Assembly: GCA_018340805.1 (NCBI GenBank)
Contig: JACMZG010000008.1
Coordinates: 52,925,983-52,989,982 of the forward strand
Source: Microvelia longipes
Taxonomy: Eukaryota; Arthropoda; Insecta; Hemiptera; Veliidae
DNA: 64,000 bases
Direction of reading: 5' to 3'
A program made the position numbers and the translations under genes. Below the pieces are notes generated by a model. It saw only the letters and a program-made list of their open reading frames with translations, was not told the DNA's origin and did not search any database. Each line of letters begins with the position of its first letter. Position 1 is the first letter of the stretch. Shown here piece by piece: positions 11,304 to 23,759 of this stretch.

Positions 11304-13465
11304 TTTTATTTGATATTTTTTACTCGTCATATTATTTTATATTAGAGATATATTACTAGAGACGGTTCAGCCTATCTTAACACATTAGCTGCCTTACATT
11401 TTTTGCTGGGCCTTGTGTAAACTCTTTGTAACCTCCTTCGTTGCCGTAAGTCAATCATTATCAGCTTTTTGTACATTATTATGTTTTGTATTGTGTTATA
11501 AACGTTACTGAGATGCTGTATTATTTATTTAGTATACTAGGACTCAATGGTGTTCAGGATCATTTCCCTCATTGTGTTTAGGTTTAGACTTTAGTAATAT
11601 TATCTCTACGGTTCTCTACTTTGAAGTTTTCATATTCTAATATCAATGCATGCTAAAACACACTAAGTATAATCAAGTGATTTATGAATACATTTAAAAT
11701 AAGTTGAGGTGCATTCAGAATTGTTTTATGAAGACACAATGTAATCATTAGGTGCTCTGAGTCATTTGGATTAGATAATAGATAAATAAATAAGTTATGA
11801 ATAAAAATATTGATAAAATTAAATAAGATAAATCAATTTTACAACTTCAAATACTTTTCAAAACGCGCGTAATATCTGGTAGACATCAAAGATCAAAAGA
11901 ACCTAAGTAAAATAAATATATTTTTAAAAAATTTTGCTATACGATTTTTATAGAAAAAGACTTCTAGAGTCTGCGGTCAACCAAGTTCACCTCTGTCTTA
12001 AATTTTATAGAGGGGTGTCACCCACTTCCATCAATATTTCTTCACTATCACAGTGACCTGATCACTTCATTATGTTTATTTATTTAAATTTATTTTTTGA
12101 GTAGTACGTAATTGGGCACTTTAAAAACCGTTTTTAGGAGAGAACAATCAATATTGTTATAGGAGGTTATTTAGTACTTTTCACCTCCGAGGACATAATG
12201 AATGTTAAAAAAACCTAGGACCAAGTAATTAAATAGTATGTTATAATTGTAATGTCTTCAAAAAAACAATTTGTGTAAAAATGAGATTTCTTTAAAAACG
12301 TTCATTTTGTTTCTATAAACTATTTTTTTCGTTTGAAGGTTTTCCCTTTTACCTATGGATGAATCATCAATTTTTTTTTCTAACAGCGCTGAGTGCTAAC
12401 TCTATGCCATCCGGCTGAGAATGTCTTTATGTCTTGGCAAAATCGGTTCTAAGTTAAAGACACAAGCCTTATTAAATAACTTTTTATTCCTTAAATTTAA
12501 AGGATATTTTGGAAAGAAAAATAATGAAAAAGTAAAAATAAGTTTATTTTACTCGTAAATACTAAGAATATTACTTGAAATATAAATGCGAGTTAATTGT
12601 GTTGCTATTATTTTCTTGAAGGATTTCTTTATTATTATATTCTAAGAACAAATTAATATTCTTACCTGTTTTTTTAAATTTAGTAATAAGTCGCAAATAT
12701 TATTCTTATTAAAGAATTTGCTCTTGTAAACCAGTGTTTATAGAAGTGTAAAATGAGTTTATTTACATATTTGGAAATATTTATTGTTGGTGTAACGAGT
12801 ATGTAAATAGAAACATATGTCAGAGTACAAGAGAGAATAATGTCGAACTATATTTAGTTGTAAAATTGACAGGTGACAAGCTGTGTTTCCCCAGTCCAGT
12901 TTACACTGTTTCTGTTTATTTACACACCTCACATCTTTCTATACAATATTATAATTAAGAGATAAAAGACAGGTTTTAGAATTTTAATTAAGGGATAAAG
13001 TAAAATAAAATATATTAAAAATAATAAAGAAATGTTCGCACAACTTCCCTTAAAATATAGCATTGTTGGCTATTCTTTTTCTTCACTCGTACTACTACTT
13101 GGAGTATCCTGCGCGATAAAACAATTACTGAGCTACAATAAACACGTGATATTAGTCAATTCTATAGTTTTTAATTTTTTGAGGGCATCAAAAATGATGT
13201 TATTTAACTTTCGAGGTAGTGCTTGCAAGGGTATATAAGTGTGAAGTTCATGACTATACCCTTGTCGTTTCATTCATTCATTTCATTTGTCTGGTCTTAG
13301 ATTTATGGAGGTAAAACTATTGCAGTTATTACAACTGCTAAAATTTGTTATGATTAATCTCTACAAACACCTCTGAATTGTATGCTATCACCTAATAGCA
13401 GAAAGAGCTATGAAACTAGTCCACACTGGTGGCACCCCAAATAGATTTCTAATAGACGCTAGTCT

Positions 13466-13501
13466 ACTCCCCGCCAAGTATTGCGAAGACTTGGCGGGAG
13501 T
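13466..13501. repeat. GC-rich hairpin
   Basis: ACTCCCCGCCAAGT pairs with ACTTGGCGGGAGT across a short loop, with one bulge. No function is assigned. Confidence 0.6.
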
Positions 13502-14536
13502 TTCTTTACTACGCGACTGGTTTTTGGTAAGAAGAGAGTTACGGTTGGTTATTTGATGCATTCTTAAATTATATCTATATTTGTACTCATTATAAAATTA
13601 GATTGCAATAGCAATGAAGAGTTAAATGTATGCATACATCAATAACTAAAACAATCCCATTCAGACATTGATATGTTAGATTTACGTTTGATTAAGCACT
13701 CTAAAGATCCACATTTCGCTAGGATAACCCCCAATAACAATAATACTTACTTTCTTGTTTATATGAAAGGAGAAGTATTATTAACACCAGAGAAATATGA
13801 CGGAGAAACACGTAAACAAAGGAAATAAGTCTGGTTGTGTTGAAATTGTTTTTAGATACGTTTCATTGTTGTGTACACACAAGACTTGACCGTGGACCCC
13901 AAACTCATAGAGTCTTATTGTCTGTTGCGTGAACCTTCTTTATTCCGGGTACAAGTAAAACCAATCAAACCTAATGTTCGAGTCTTTTAACTTTTATAAT
14001 TTATTCATGAAATATTTACCCAATACAGAATAAAGAATAAATAATGAACTACTGTGAGAGAGAAGTGCTGATTTGTATTTTATCACATTTAAAGTGTGTA
14101 TATAGGCAGCCAGTGAGAGGGGAGAACTTTCCTTCCCCTGGAAATCATTAACCTCATTTATCTTTTTTCGAACTTTTCTTGCCCCACCTATATTAAAGCT
14201 AATTACGACCCTAACTTTTAGTTAAACCCTGTAGTTAAAAAAAGTGACGCACTTAATGTAAATCTAGGATAATTTGTCCAATCATTGCATATTCAATAAA
14301 ATGTTTCTTTCCTGGTGTTTAGCCGCCGCCGCAAAGATGTTATAGAGAAATGCCAAACTAAAATTATAATTAACCTTTTTATTATTTTCCTAAAACTTTG
14401 ATTTATGCTCATTACCACAACAGATTTTATCCCTCCTTTTTCAGGGAATTTTCAAAGGAAAATGAGCCAATGAGGTTGGAGTTACGACATGGTGATAGGG
14501 GGAGGGGGGTAAAAGAGGGGGCTCAATGAATTTAAA

Positions 14537-14568
14537 AATTCAATTTATTTTATTAAATAAATTGAATT
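14537..14568. repeat. Perfect 14-bp-arm hairpin
   Basis: AATTCAATTTATTT and its exact reverse complement are separated by 4 nt. Confidence 0.65.
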
Positions 14569-15386
14569 ATTATATATATTAATATAGATTTTTTTATTTA
14601 TTATTATGTTATTTATTTATTATTATTATTATTATGAATATATTTATAATATTAAACGAAACATTTAATTTATCGTGAAAACATTCTTTTATGACTAAAA
14701 TTAACGATCACCGATGTATGTATATGACGAAATGTATACGGTCGATGGCCTTTTTTAACTTATATCATTTGATACTGGCAACTTTTGCAAAATATGAGCA
14801 GTTGATAGAATATAATACTTGGGTCTATATTATGTACGCATACTTTTTTGCTCCTGGTGGCTATTTTATATATAGTCTACCTAGTTTGTTTACAGCTTGT
14901 GAAATTTGCATCCATCATTTAACCAAGAAGCATCACATTCAGCCCGCATATTTTCATTAAGTTTATCAAATTCCATGTCAAATTTTCGACTCAAGACATT
15001 TTCAGACCTTATTTTTAAATAAAACTGGTAAAAACAAACTAAATTTTTCCGTTTTATAACTATAACCTTTACACAATAGTTGTAAAAAATAACCTCCCTG
15101 TGACGTCCAGGTCAATAAGAAATTATATTTATAAAAAAAAAAAAAATTTTGATTCTTTAGCCCAAATGGGCTTTTACATCTCAAAATGAGTCAGACCCAG
15201 CGATATCACTCAATACAGGACCAATAAAGGGCTAACACAATAACGACATAACTTTATTTATTTAAAAGCATTTTATCAATAATGCGTGTTAAGGCAATAT
15301 AGTGACGTATAATTTTTACAACATTTGTAATTTTTTTATTTTAATACAACACCTTAGTACTCCCAAAGAGACTACAGGTGTACAGA

Positions 15387-15433
15387 TTATACCTCTTCTT
15401 CTTCTTCTTTAGCCGAATTGGAGTTCTCAACAA
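15387..15433 (-). other. Candidate small terminal exon
   Basis: A pyrimidine-rich acceptor (TTTTTGGCATAACAG) is followed on the minus strand by 47 nt. In phase 1 these read VVENSNSAKEEEEEV and stop. In phase 2, joined to the donor-like TTTG|GTAAGA at the end of the gene 2 inhibitor exon, they would give a short Cys-Cys ending like that of gene 3. AATAAA follows downstream (minus) near 15250. This is inference only. Confidence 0.3.
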
Positions 15434-15971
15434 CTGTTATGCCAAAAATAAAAATAAAATTAGATGAAAAAACAAGTTATTTTGTACACATAAATTTATA
15501 ATATAACATACAGGGGTGCATGTTTTATAATAAATAGTAATATCAGAAATCCTGTTATAGGAAAGATATCGATATTAACATATTTTTAGGATTTTAGATT
15601 AAATTGGGGTATCTATAATACAATGTGTAATAGTAAAAGATGGAAATTCATTCCAATATTAGCCACATCGGATGCTTTTTTTTTGGCAAAATTTAAAGCA
15701 TTAAAATAAAGTTATGAGTATATTTTTTCACTTCAAATCTATAGACTTTACCCTGGTTCTTAGATGATGGTAAGTTGTAGCAGGGGCAAGAAAAGTTTAA
15801 GGTCAGGCTTCTTCTGGCAGAATACACTAAGTAGCATTGCTGTAATTGTTTTCTTGTTGGCACTCTTTCGTGTAAGATCATTAGCATTACTAGACGAGCC
15901 ATCATATGCAGTAAGCTGTTTTAACACCGTTTTTAATGAAGTCAAAACTACTGAAATTCAATGTATATTGT

Positions 15972-16000
15972 ATTATCATAGTTAAATTAACTATGATAAT
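15972..16000. repeat. Perfect palindrome, 14-bp arms
   Basis: ATTATCATAGTTAA, one central A, then the exact reverse complement. Confidence 0.65.
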
Positions 16001-16121
16001 TACGACTCTTAAAAACCATCTAATTTAATAGTTGCGAATACAAACAAATTTGAAATAAGTATTTTCTATAAGAATTCAATGTGAACATATATTAATGATA
16101 TGTGCATCACATATTTTACTC

Positions 16122-17552
16122 TTACCAAACAATTCTTTTCTTAACGTCAAGTGGGAACATTTCCCAGTTCTCAGTAAGTGGTAGTTGATTTCCATCGGAA
16201 CATGTCTTCTGTGTACAGACACCTTTTTTGTCATCACCACAATGACACTTGTTGCAGTTCTGATCCATCCATTCGTCTCCGTCCTTGCAATCTAATAAAA
16301 TTAAGTAGTATTAAAGTCCAAGTGAAGGACAAAATCTACTTCTCCAAATTAAATGAGATGAAAGCTGGCGAACGACGAATGCGCTAGCCACAAATGTGGT
16401 TAAAGACTTGATAGTTTCAGATCTCTTTAAACTTTACGTAATATCAGTTATTTTTAAATTATCAATGTATAAAGCTGTTGTCCTTACTTACTGATTACAA
16501 CAATCACACTGTGTAGCGTTCATTTGAATGACTTATATTTCGTAATATCTCCTGCATTAATTCTCCTTAAGAATTTCTTAAAATGCCATAGTTTTCCTGA
16601 ACAATGACTTTGTAAGAAATTATTTTTCCTTAACGACAGGGTTATATTATGTGTGAGGCAAGATGTTAGAAATTTATAAGGTGATTCAATTCGATGTGAA
16701 TAAAATGCAACAACATAAAAAACAACATAAAATGCAAATAAACAAAATGCATTCGGAGGTTATAATCTGACTTTTTTATAAATGAGGTATGAAGTCATTG
16801 CAGGAAACAGTAAAGGCGGTCAACATTGAAAGTATACTATTTATTTCTGCAATGATGTCAATGCCGGACTAAGATTATTGACGACTTGCTGGAAGATTAT
16901 TCTAGCAATAATTTAACCTCGCTTACACTACACAATTATTACGTTAAAATTTATGATATCGGTGATAGATATGCGTATAACATTACCTGATTTGTATGAA
17001 TCAGGCTTGACTATCAGGTGATCATCTGATTCCTCTTTTGGAGCTGAAAAGTAAGCAAAATTTAGTCAAATAAGTCAAGCGATCTAAAAACTGTCAGGTG
17101 AGATAAAGATCTCACGGTAATAAGACGGTTTATTCGAGTATTTTTTGTCATAAATGTCTTAATAAATAATTTGAAAGCAATGAAAGTCTTATTAGAAAAT
17201 TATTAAAATTTCTTATTATTTTTATTAGAAAATAATGCTTACAAGGATGTTCGAATGACGAAAGTGGAAATGAGGACTAGGAATCGATTCCAATTGGCTT
17301 TTTGATGACAAAAATATATGTTTGCCAATATTTAGTTTTGTCTCCCACCTCAATTCACCCCTTTGACCTATCTTCCAATTTACGACTTAACCATACAATT
17401 ACACAAAAAAGGTATATTGCATGCACCATTAGTATATTAAACAACATTCATGCATGGTGGCCAAATGGCAAAGAGAAATAGAGAAATTTAGGCGAAATAA
17501 GTGGGTAATCATTATTTTCTCGGCTTCTCCTCGGGAGTAAAAATGTCTCATT

Positions 17553-17610
<58 letters not shown>

Positions 17611-19763
17611 TATATATATATTATAATACATATACATAACCTTCGGCTTCACCTCTGGAGATGAGTTTTGGTTTCTCCGGCTTTCACCTCAGGAACCAAC
17701 TTATTGCTCTATGAAATAAAGACAACCTTTACTCATATGGTGCATAAATATCTATTATGCACCTAATGAATTAAGCTCTTTTTACATTTTGAATGACTTA
17801 AAGATTCTGAGATAATGCTGATGGAATCATGATATTATAACCAGGTGTAAAGAGACAGATATGTTCAATACAAGGTTCTTCTTGCAGTGCCTACAACATT
17901 TATCTCTAGATGAAAAAGTACATTTTTAAACCTTAGAACTATTTAAAAATTATTTCTGTATGCTATAGAAACAAGTTTTATACTTCATCTCATTTATATC
18001 GCAGGTATATAGGAAAAGTATTGTGTTCGCAATAAAATCTGAAACTAAAATTTCCGAACACCTAAACTTTAGTTTCAGGTTTTTCAAAGACCTCCTCAGA
18101 GGTTTTTACAAAGTTATTTGTGTGCGTGTGTCTGCTATTATAGTATCGCCCAGTATATGCATGCTAAAGAGTTGTGCAGGAACTTTGTACAAAAGTCCCT
18201 GTTTAAGTCTAATTGTGTTTTACAGAAAACAATTTTTTATAACGTCACTAACCCGCTAAAATTTATAAAGCGCGGAAAAATTATTTATTTGATTAGGGAT
18301 TTGGCATGTATGTACGATCAACATGTGCTAAGTTCTATCCAACTATCATGAGTATAATTTTATCAAATGACTTGTATACGTTTTTTAAAAAATTGTAAAA
18401 AATATCAGTAAATAATCCAATCAAGTTGAAATTCGGTACAAGAGTACACCATTACGTAAAAATAAGTTACACCAAGTTTCTTTTCAATATGACAAGTATA
18501 CCTGTGAGTTTTGTTAAGCAGCATAGAGCATTGTCAGTGCCTGGATGGATGACCGCTGAGGATGAAACGAATATATTTACTACCCGAGGACGAACAAAGT
18601 TAGTCCAAAGAGGTTTTGCAGTATGCATTTGACGAATTGTATATTTTGAGGACGAGCGAAGCGAGTCCGTAGGGAGGATGTTAAAAATGTTTATAAAACA
18701 TAAACTTAAAAATGTTTATAAATTTAAAATTCAAACTTCCAATAAAAACAGCAATTACTTTAATATATTTTGACTGATATTAATTTGATTAAAAAAAGTT
18801 TACGAAAAATATCAAAATTCTATTGATGTATTGACTAGATAAGCTTTTGAATAACTAAACTAATATGATTAAATATATAAACCGTAGCAATAATCTTATG
18901 GATAAGAAACATATTAATGTATTATATGTTTCAATAATATCAATAATGATATTAATGTATTTATATAGGCAATGAAGTACAAGGTATTATAGTTGCTTTT
19001 AAAACATATTTTTATTGAGAACAATACAATTTATTAAATTACCTTAATAATGATAAAAGATATGAATAGTATACAATAATTTATATAATACATTTATAAT
19101 TAAATTTTTAAAATACAGTTAACCAGCCGGTTAGAATATAAAATAAAATACAGTAACACATCAGAAAGGGAAACGAGGGAATGGTAATAAATTTGTCAAC
19201 ACGAGAACATTCTTTTGATTAACATTTTAACTAGAAGTGACGTCATGATTTAATAAACCTGCGTTCTGAAATGTCACATCAATTAAACTGCTCATATATC
19301 AACAACAAATCAACTACATATTGGAGAAATTTGTCTGATTTGAGCTAGACAGGGCTTTATTATCATATGGAACATTAACAGAAAGAGATCTATAATATAA
19401 TAATATATTATTATTAATATAATATAATATGACACACAGCTTAAATCAGTTGACAGCGTGGGAAAATAATGTGAGGAACCCCATAAGGTTAGTCCTGGAT
19501 GTTAAACCATGCCCTCAATTTCAAATCAGCCAACCTTATTGGTTCCTCAAAACTAATTCCCGCTGTCAACTGATTTTAGCCGTGTGTACTATAGTTATGT
19601 TATGTATAAGTTTGTCCAATTTAATTGTATTATCTCTATTGCCTTTAACAAGATTGAATTTCTTAATAAAAATTGTTACGAGTAGCTTAAAATTTTTATA
19701 ACTTTATGGTTGAGAGAAAAGGTGGCCACTCCGAAAAGCGTTATATATATAATATATATATAA

Positions 19764-19849
<86 letters not shown>

Positions 19850-20759
19850 AATGTATAACTAGTTTTTTTTGTTAAAGTTCTATATGATAATAAAGCCCTT
19901 TTTAGCATATTAGTTGTTGTTTTTTAGGAGCGAATCAATCGATGTGACATTTTAGAACGTAGGTTTATCAAACTATTACTTCACTTCTAGTTGAAATATT
20001 AAAGAATCAAAAAAATGTTCTTGTGTTAAAAAAATGTATTTACATTTCCTCGTTTCCCTTTCTGATATGATTCTGTAAAAGGTTTTAGCGCATTTCCTTT
20101 AAAAAATACAGAAGTGCTTGATAATTGAGTAACTGCTTAAGTTATAAAATAGTAACCGGGACCTTAAGCAAGAAATGGATTGTTAAGCAGGGAAACACAC
20201 ATTCTAAAGGAAATTTACCTGGCATGCGTTCTATCGCATGCCAGGAGGAAGGACCAGAATTTTGTCCTTCCTTAGGAAAATTTGTTTCCAACCATCTATT
20301 ACCATCTATAACTAAATCGTCGCGTAACGTAAGGTTTATAAACCCTAACTAAGCTTTCAACTAGTGCAAACACTGGTTCGCACTACCAATTTTAGAGGCA
20401 TAGTTCGGTATAACCAATGGGATAATTATGCGCATTTCCTTTGAAAAGTAAAAACATGAGTTCAGAGTAGTACTTGATCATTGAGGAACTGCTCAAGTTA
20501 TAAAGCATAAACCGGATCCTTAAGCAAGAAAGGGTTTGTTAAGGACGGAAACATGCATTCCAAAAGAAATTCGACCGATATGCAGTCCACCTTATATCAT
20601 TATTATTGATGATAAACTTTTCAAAAATTAACTTTGTTATTTATTCATAAAATGTAAAATTAAAAGTAATATTAAAAGCAATAATTTTATAAACTTGTTT
20701 AAAACTCTACCTGCGAAAGCTGCTGCAGCAACAAGAGCTAAAACTAATAAAATACGCAT
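16122..20759 (-). CDS. Gene 2: secreted single-domain pacifastin-like inhibitor, 3 exons
   Basis: Proposed exons are 20759-20711, 17043-16987 and 16291-16122, all phase 1, giving 91 residues. Residues 1-16 are a signal peptide (MRILLVLALVAAAAFA). An acidic linker exon follows (APKEESDDHLIVKPDSYKS). The inhibitor domain is C-x10-C-N-K-C-H-C-x7-C-T-Q-K-T-C, then a conserved tail DGNQLPLTENWEMFP. Predicted P1 is Gln, unusual among the Arg, Lys and hydrophobic P1 residues known in the family, so activity may be altered. Unlike genes 3 and 5 it lacks the furin-site cassette exons. The stop TAA at 16122 overlaps a strong donor (TTTG|GTAAGA), so splicing on to 15433-15387 is an alternative ending. 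Confidence 0.85.
17555..17625. repeat. (TA)n microsatellite
   Basis: Nearly pure TA dinucleotides inside intron 1 of gene 2. Confidence 0.9.
18004..18680 (+). repeat. 5S-bearing repeat, near full-length forward copy
   Basis: The head GGTATATAGGAAAAGTATTG is followed by GACCTCCTCAGAGG and a short TGTGTGCGTGTGTCTG tract. A body follows with GACTTGTATACGTTTTT. The 5S-like segment TTAAGCAGCATAGAGCATTG...GGATGGATGACCGCTGAGGA spans about 18513-18568. The tail GAGGACGAGCGAAGCGAGTC ends the copy. It lies in intron 1 of gene 2. Confidence 0.75.
19432..19587. mobile_element. Inner MITE-like inverted repeat
   Basis: ACACACAGCTTAAATCAGTT...GAGGAACC and its reverse complement GGTTCCTC...AACTGATTTTAGCCGTGTGT form arms of about 55 bp around a 45-bp centre. 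It sits within the larger fold-back. Superfamily is unknown because the target duplication is unclear in TA-rich flanks. Confidence 0.6.
19741..19848. repeat. (TA)n(TG)n microsatellite
   Basis: A long TA tract passing directly into (TG)n near 19824. Confidence 0.9.
20110..20590. repeat. Two tandem diverged copies of a block of about 230 bp
   Basis: The order ACTGCTTAAGTTATAAA, ACCTTAAGCAAGAAA, GGGAAACACACATTC, AAATTTACC at 20120-20220 recurs in diverged form at 20485-20585. Fragments also occur near 8140 and 41650. A perfect hairpin CCTGGCATGCG/CGCATGCCAGG lies at 20218-20245. Confidence 0.5.
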
Positions 20760-20814
20760 GTTCTTTGTTCAGCTACTCTGCTGTTTTAAATCTGAAATAA
20801 ATTCTTAATGTACT

Positions 20815-20830
20815 CCTCTATTTATTTGAC
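20815..20830 (-). promoter_or_regulatory. TATA-like element of gene 2
   Basis: The minus strand reads GGGGGTGTCAAATAAATAGAGG about 60 bp upstream of the ATG, comparable in place to the TATAAATA of genes 3 and 5. A second copy of the shared TAATAGAGTGGGGGT motif lies farther upstream at 20932-20947. Confidence 0.4.
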
Positions 20831-20947
20831 ACCCCCTCTCCTTTGTTTAATTTTTTCTGCATAGCATATGCCATTATGTATAACACTACATGCATTTCCA
20901 ATCTTAAACTTTTTTTATGATTTGATATTTCACCCCCACTCTATTAG

Positions 20948-23400
20948 AAAACTATTCCCGCATTTAAATCCTACACTCAAACCATCATAGTTCGTGTTCA
21001 TTTTAGACAATCATAATCAAATATTTTGATCATCTCTTTTAACGCTTTCAATCTATTTAACATAGAAATAGTGATTGATTCTGGAAGATATTAAATGAAG
21101 GTTCATTGATGTAATAGAATAAGGACAGAATATATAACAAAGGGAGTTGACGAATGTTAAGATTATATTTCCGCTGATTAAATGCCTTAAAAGATTCCTC
21201 TAAGGCAATAATGTTAGATGAACGAGCTGTGTCGCCATTGTCTAAGAAAACAAAGCGAATTTCTCTTACAGCCGAATATCATGTAATAGAGAGAATCGTT
21301 TTTAAAAGGTAACCTAGATCTTTTTTCCCTGTATTTCTTTCGAGGGTATTAAATTGGTATCAAAATCCTTTCAATAAGCCCTTAAATCTTAAAACCAACA
21401 AAAAGAAAACTTTAATCTCGCAAAAAATGTAACAGATTTCTTCAAATTACTTTTTAAAAAAAAACTCTATTTTATTTTATTCCAACTTGTAAAAGATTAA
21501 TCAAGTACATAAACTTCTGAAAACAAAATACAGGCAGTCCTATTAACTGTTTCAGAGAAAACGGGAAGCAATAGATTATGCTGATTATCCTTGTATTATA
21601 TGCTGATGAGGTGGTATTATATTATATAATAACTCCTCCACCGAAATTTGGGATTCGGGGCATCCAATCCGTTGCTAAATTTGGAAAAATTTACAAGTCC
21701 CGTAATGTTTTCACCGCCCAGTTTAAAATCTAATATTAGGATCTTAAACTTTATCTTAATATAATTCATTATTTAGTTCATTATAAATTACTAAGTATAA
21801 TAGAATTATATACAGACAAAATATACAATAGTAAATATATGTATATTTCTATATTTTTCTAAATTGCAATTATCCATCTAAGATAATTTTTGATTAAATA
21901 ATTCATTTTAGCAATGTGTCTAATTTTTAAAATGACCTGATCTAATTTAAAATTTGGGATAGTGTTAAATTGACTGTACAAATTTTATAGATGTTTCAAG
22001 AAAAAAAAAAGTTAGGCATTAAAGTTTCTAATCTAGTAGCCTAATCTGAAAAAGTATTTAACTCATAATGATCTACATCTATTTCACATTCATTTCCTAC
22101 TTCAAATAACGTAGTAGGTACCCTTTCTAAAAAATGAATTCTTATCATCTACTGTATAAGACTTTATCTACTGCTGATTTTTTTTTACCACATTACCACA
22201 TTTTTTCGAATCTAGCCGATGAACAAACTAAGTTTATAGCTTAAGTTTTGAAAAGTGGCAATTATCAATAATTAAACGAAATAATAAATTTACTTCACAT
22301 ATTTAAAGGTCTAAAATGATCTTGTAAGTAGATAATTTATAACGTATAGTGGTGTGGTTCAAATGTACATAGTGGTTAAATCTTCATAGAGGTTAAATTT
22401 TCATAGTGGTTTCCCTGCCCATAATATCATTATTAATTAAGACAAAGCATCTTTCATTTATTATTTTATACTTAGATACAGGGATGATATAATGGAAATA
22501 TTTTTTTCTAAGGGCAGGTATAGATATCAACTTGAAAGACTCACATGGTGTCTTCTCCACAATGGGTAGTTCTATAATAAAAATAGAAAATAATTTCGTT
22601 TGGTTTAATGGAAATAATTTTTTCAAGAAACATGATGTTTTCAATTGAGGGTTCAAATAGAAATACTAGAAAATAATTACTATAGTAATTTATTTCAACT
22701 GCGTTTGAATATCCAGGTTTGTTGTGGCCATGAGAACTGTATTTGGTCGATCATTGTCATTTTATGGGGTACTTTCGTCTACATGCTCTTTCTATATTGA
22801 GTAGCACTAAAATTTGGGTTACCCAGGTTATTATATATTCTATGGGTCGAGTCAGCAGTCAGCAGACTCAATGTCTGTAACATTAAATATTTTACCTCTG
22901 TCTGTTTTTCTATATTGTAGGGTTCTAATCTTAGTTTATGCAAGTTTTCAGTTAAAAGTCAGGTTAGTTTTGGCGTCAACACTTCTTTTATCTTTTCTCT
23001 ATGGGGTAAGAAGCTTTACGATATTATCTAACATCTATATTTAAAGGTATCCTCGTACCTAGCTCTGTCTCTTCCACATTGTTACTGTTGATTACAGTTA
23101 TAGCTTGAAAACTACTTATGCTTACCGTAGATTGTGGTAGGTCAATGCCTTCGATAACTTTTAAATATTTAAATAACTTTGAACTTGATTAGAACTCCCG
23201 CCAGAGTGCAATCAGTGGATTATTTCTCTTACCAGACTTCTCAAGCCATGAAACTATATTAACTCTAATACTTGTAACAATAATTGTTGTCGTTTTACTC
23301 AATATAAAATGTAAAAAAAAAGAATTTGATTAGAGTTCCAATGGGTGTTAATACTACTCTGCCTTTCTGAGGAGTAGAGGAAATTTTATTTTTCTAGAAA
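20948..23400. other. Intergenic stretch, no gene recognised
   Basis: AT-rich with only unsupported short frames. I see nothing that belongs to the inhibitor family or to a known element before the gag fragment at 23.4 kb. Confidence 0.4.
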
Positions 23401-23401
23401 T

Positions 23402-23700
23402 GTCCTTTTATGACGTATCTGGACCTCTCAAACATATATTTGTTTGTAAAGGATTTGAAAGGTCTCTTATAAAAGTATTGAGGGCCAAATCGTCGTGTGA
23501 TTTTATTTGCATTGATTTCCCGTTAGGATCCATAGTTAACAAGTTGAGTTTTGAAATAAGCATAAACCTAGCGTCTTGACATCTAAATGTGAGGTATTTC
23601 ATGTTTTCAGATCTTAATACTAATAAGCCTTGTACAAGACAATGTACATCCCTCTGATCACCAAAGCTATTACTTAATAGTTTTTTAACATCGGACCAAG
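23402..23700 (-). pseudogene. Gypsy-type retrotransposon gag fragment
   Basis: The minus strand encodes FGDQRDVHCLVQGLLVLR across one frame break. It then reads YLTFRCQDARFMLISKLN and later LALNTFIRDLSNPLQTNI. The order W-FGDQRD-LL-LR-ISKLN-TFIRGL-LQT is that of gypsy-group Gag capsid proteins of insects. No LTR or pol was found nearby, so this is a relic. Identification is from motif memory, not a search. Confidence 0.5.
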
Positions 23701-23759
23701 GAATTTAGCTAGGCACGAGATCCTTCTAAAACGAGAGCTCTAAAGAGAAAATTATTTAT

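Larger units (their letters stand above)
11304..15386. other. AT-rich stretch between genes 1 and 2, no gene seen
   Basis: Apart from the hairpins listed separately I see no exon. The segment 14760-14960 shares wording such as CATTTGATACT...GCAAAA with 48.8-48.9 kb, so it may be part of an unnamed interspersed repeat. Confidence 0.4.
19158..20069. mobile_element. Fold-back element with arms of about 210 bp
   Basis: The left arm (about 19158-19375: ACATCAGAAAGGGAAACGAG, CTAGAAGTGA, GGGCTTTATTATCATATGGA) is the approximate reverse complement of the right arm (about 19862-20069). The centre holds a smaller inverted repeat and a (TA)n(TG)n tract. No coding sequence is seen. Confidence 0.65.

Noticed and set aside
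13032..13238. 68-residue hydrophobic frame
   Set aside because: No splice context, no conservation with the family, and composition like the AT-rich background.
13466..13501. Rho-independent terminators at 11.27 and 13.47 kb, hence bacterial DNA
   Set aside because: Hairpin shape only. The surroundings are intron-bearing arthropod DNA with no bacterial genes.
14691..14960. 89-residue frame
   Set aside because: Overlaps a segment shared with 48.8 kb, so it is probably repeat-derived, and no known domain is seen.
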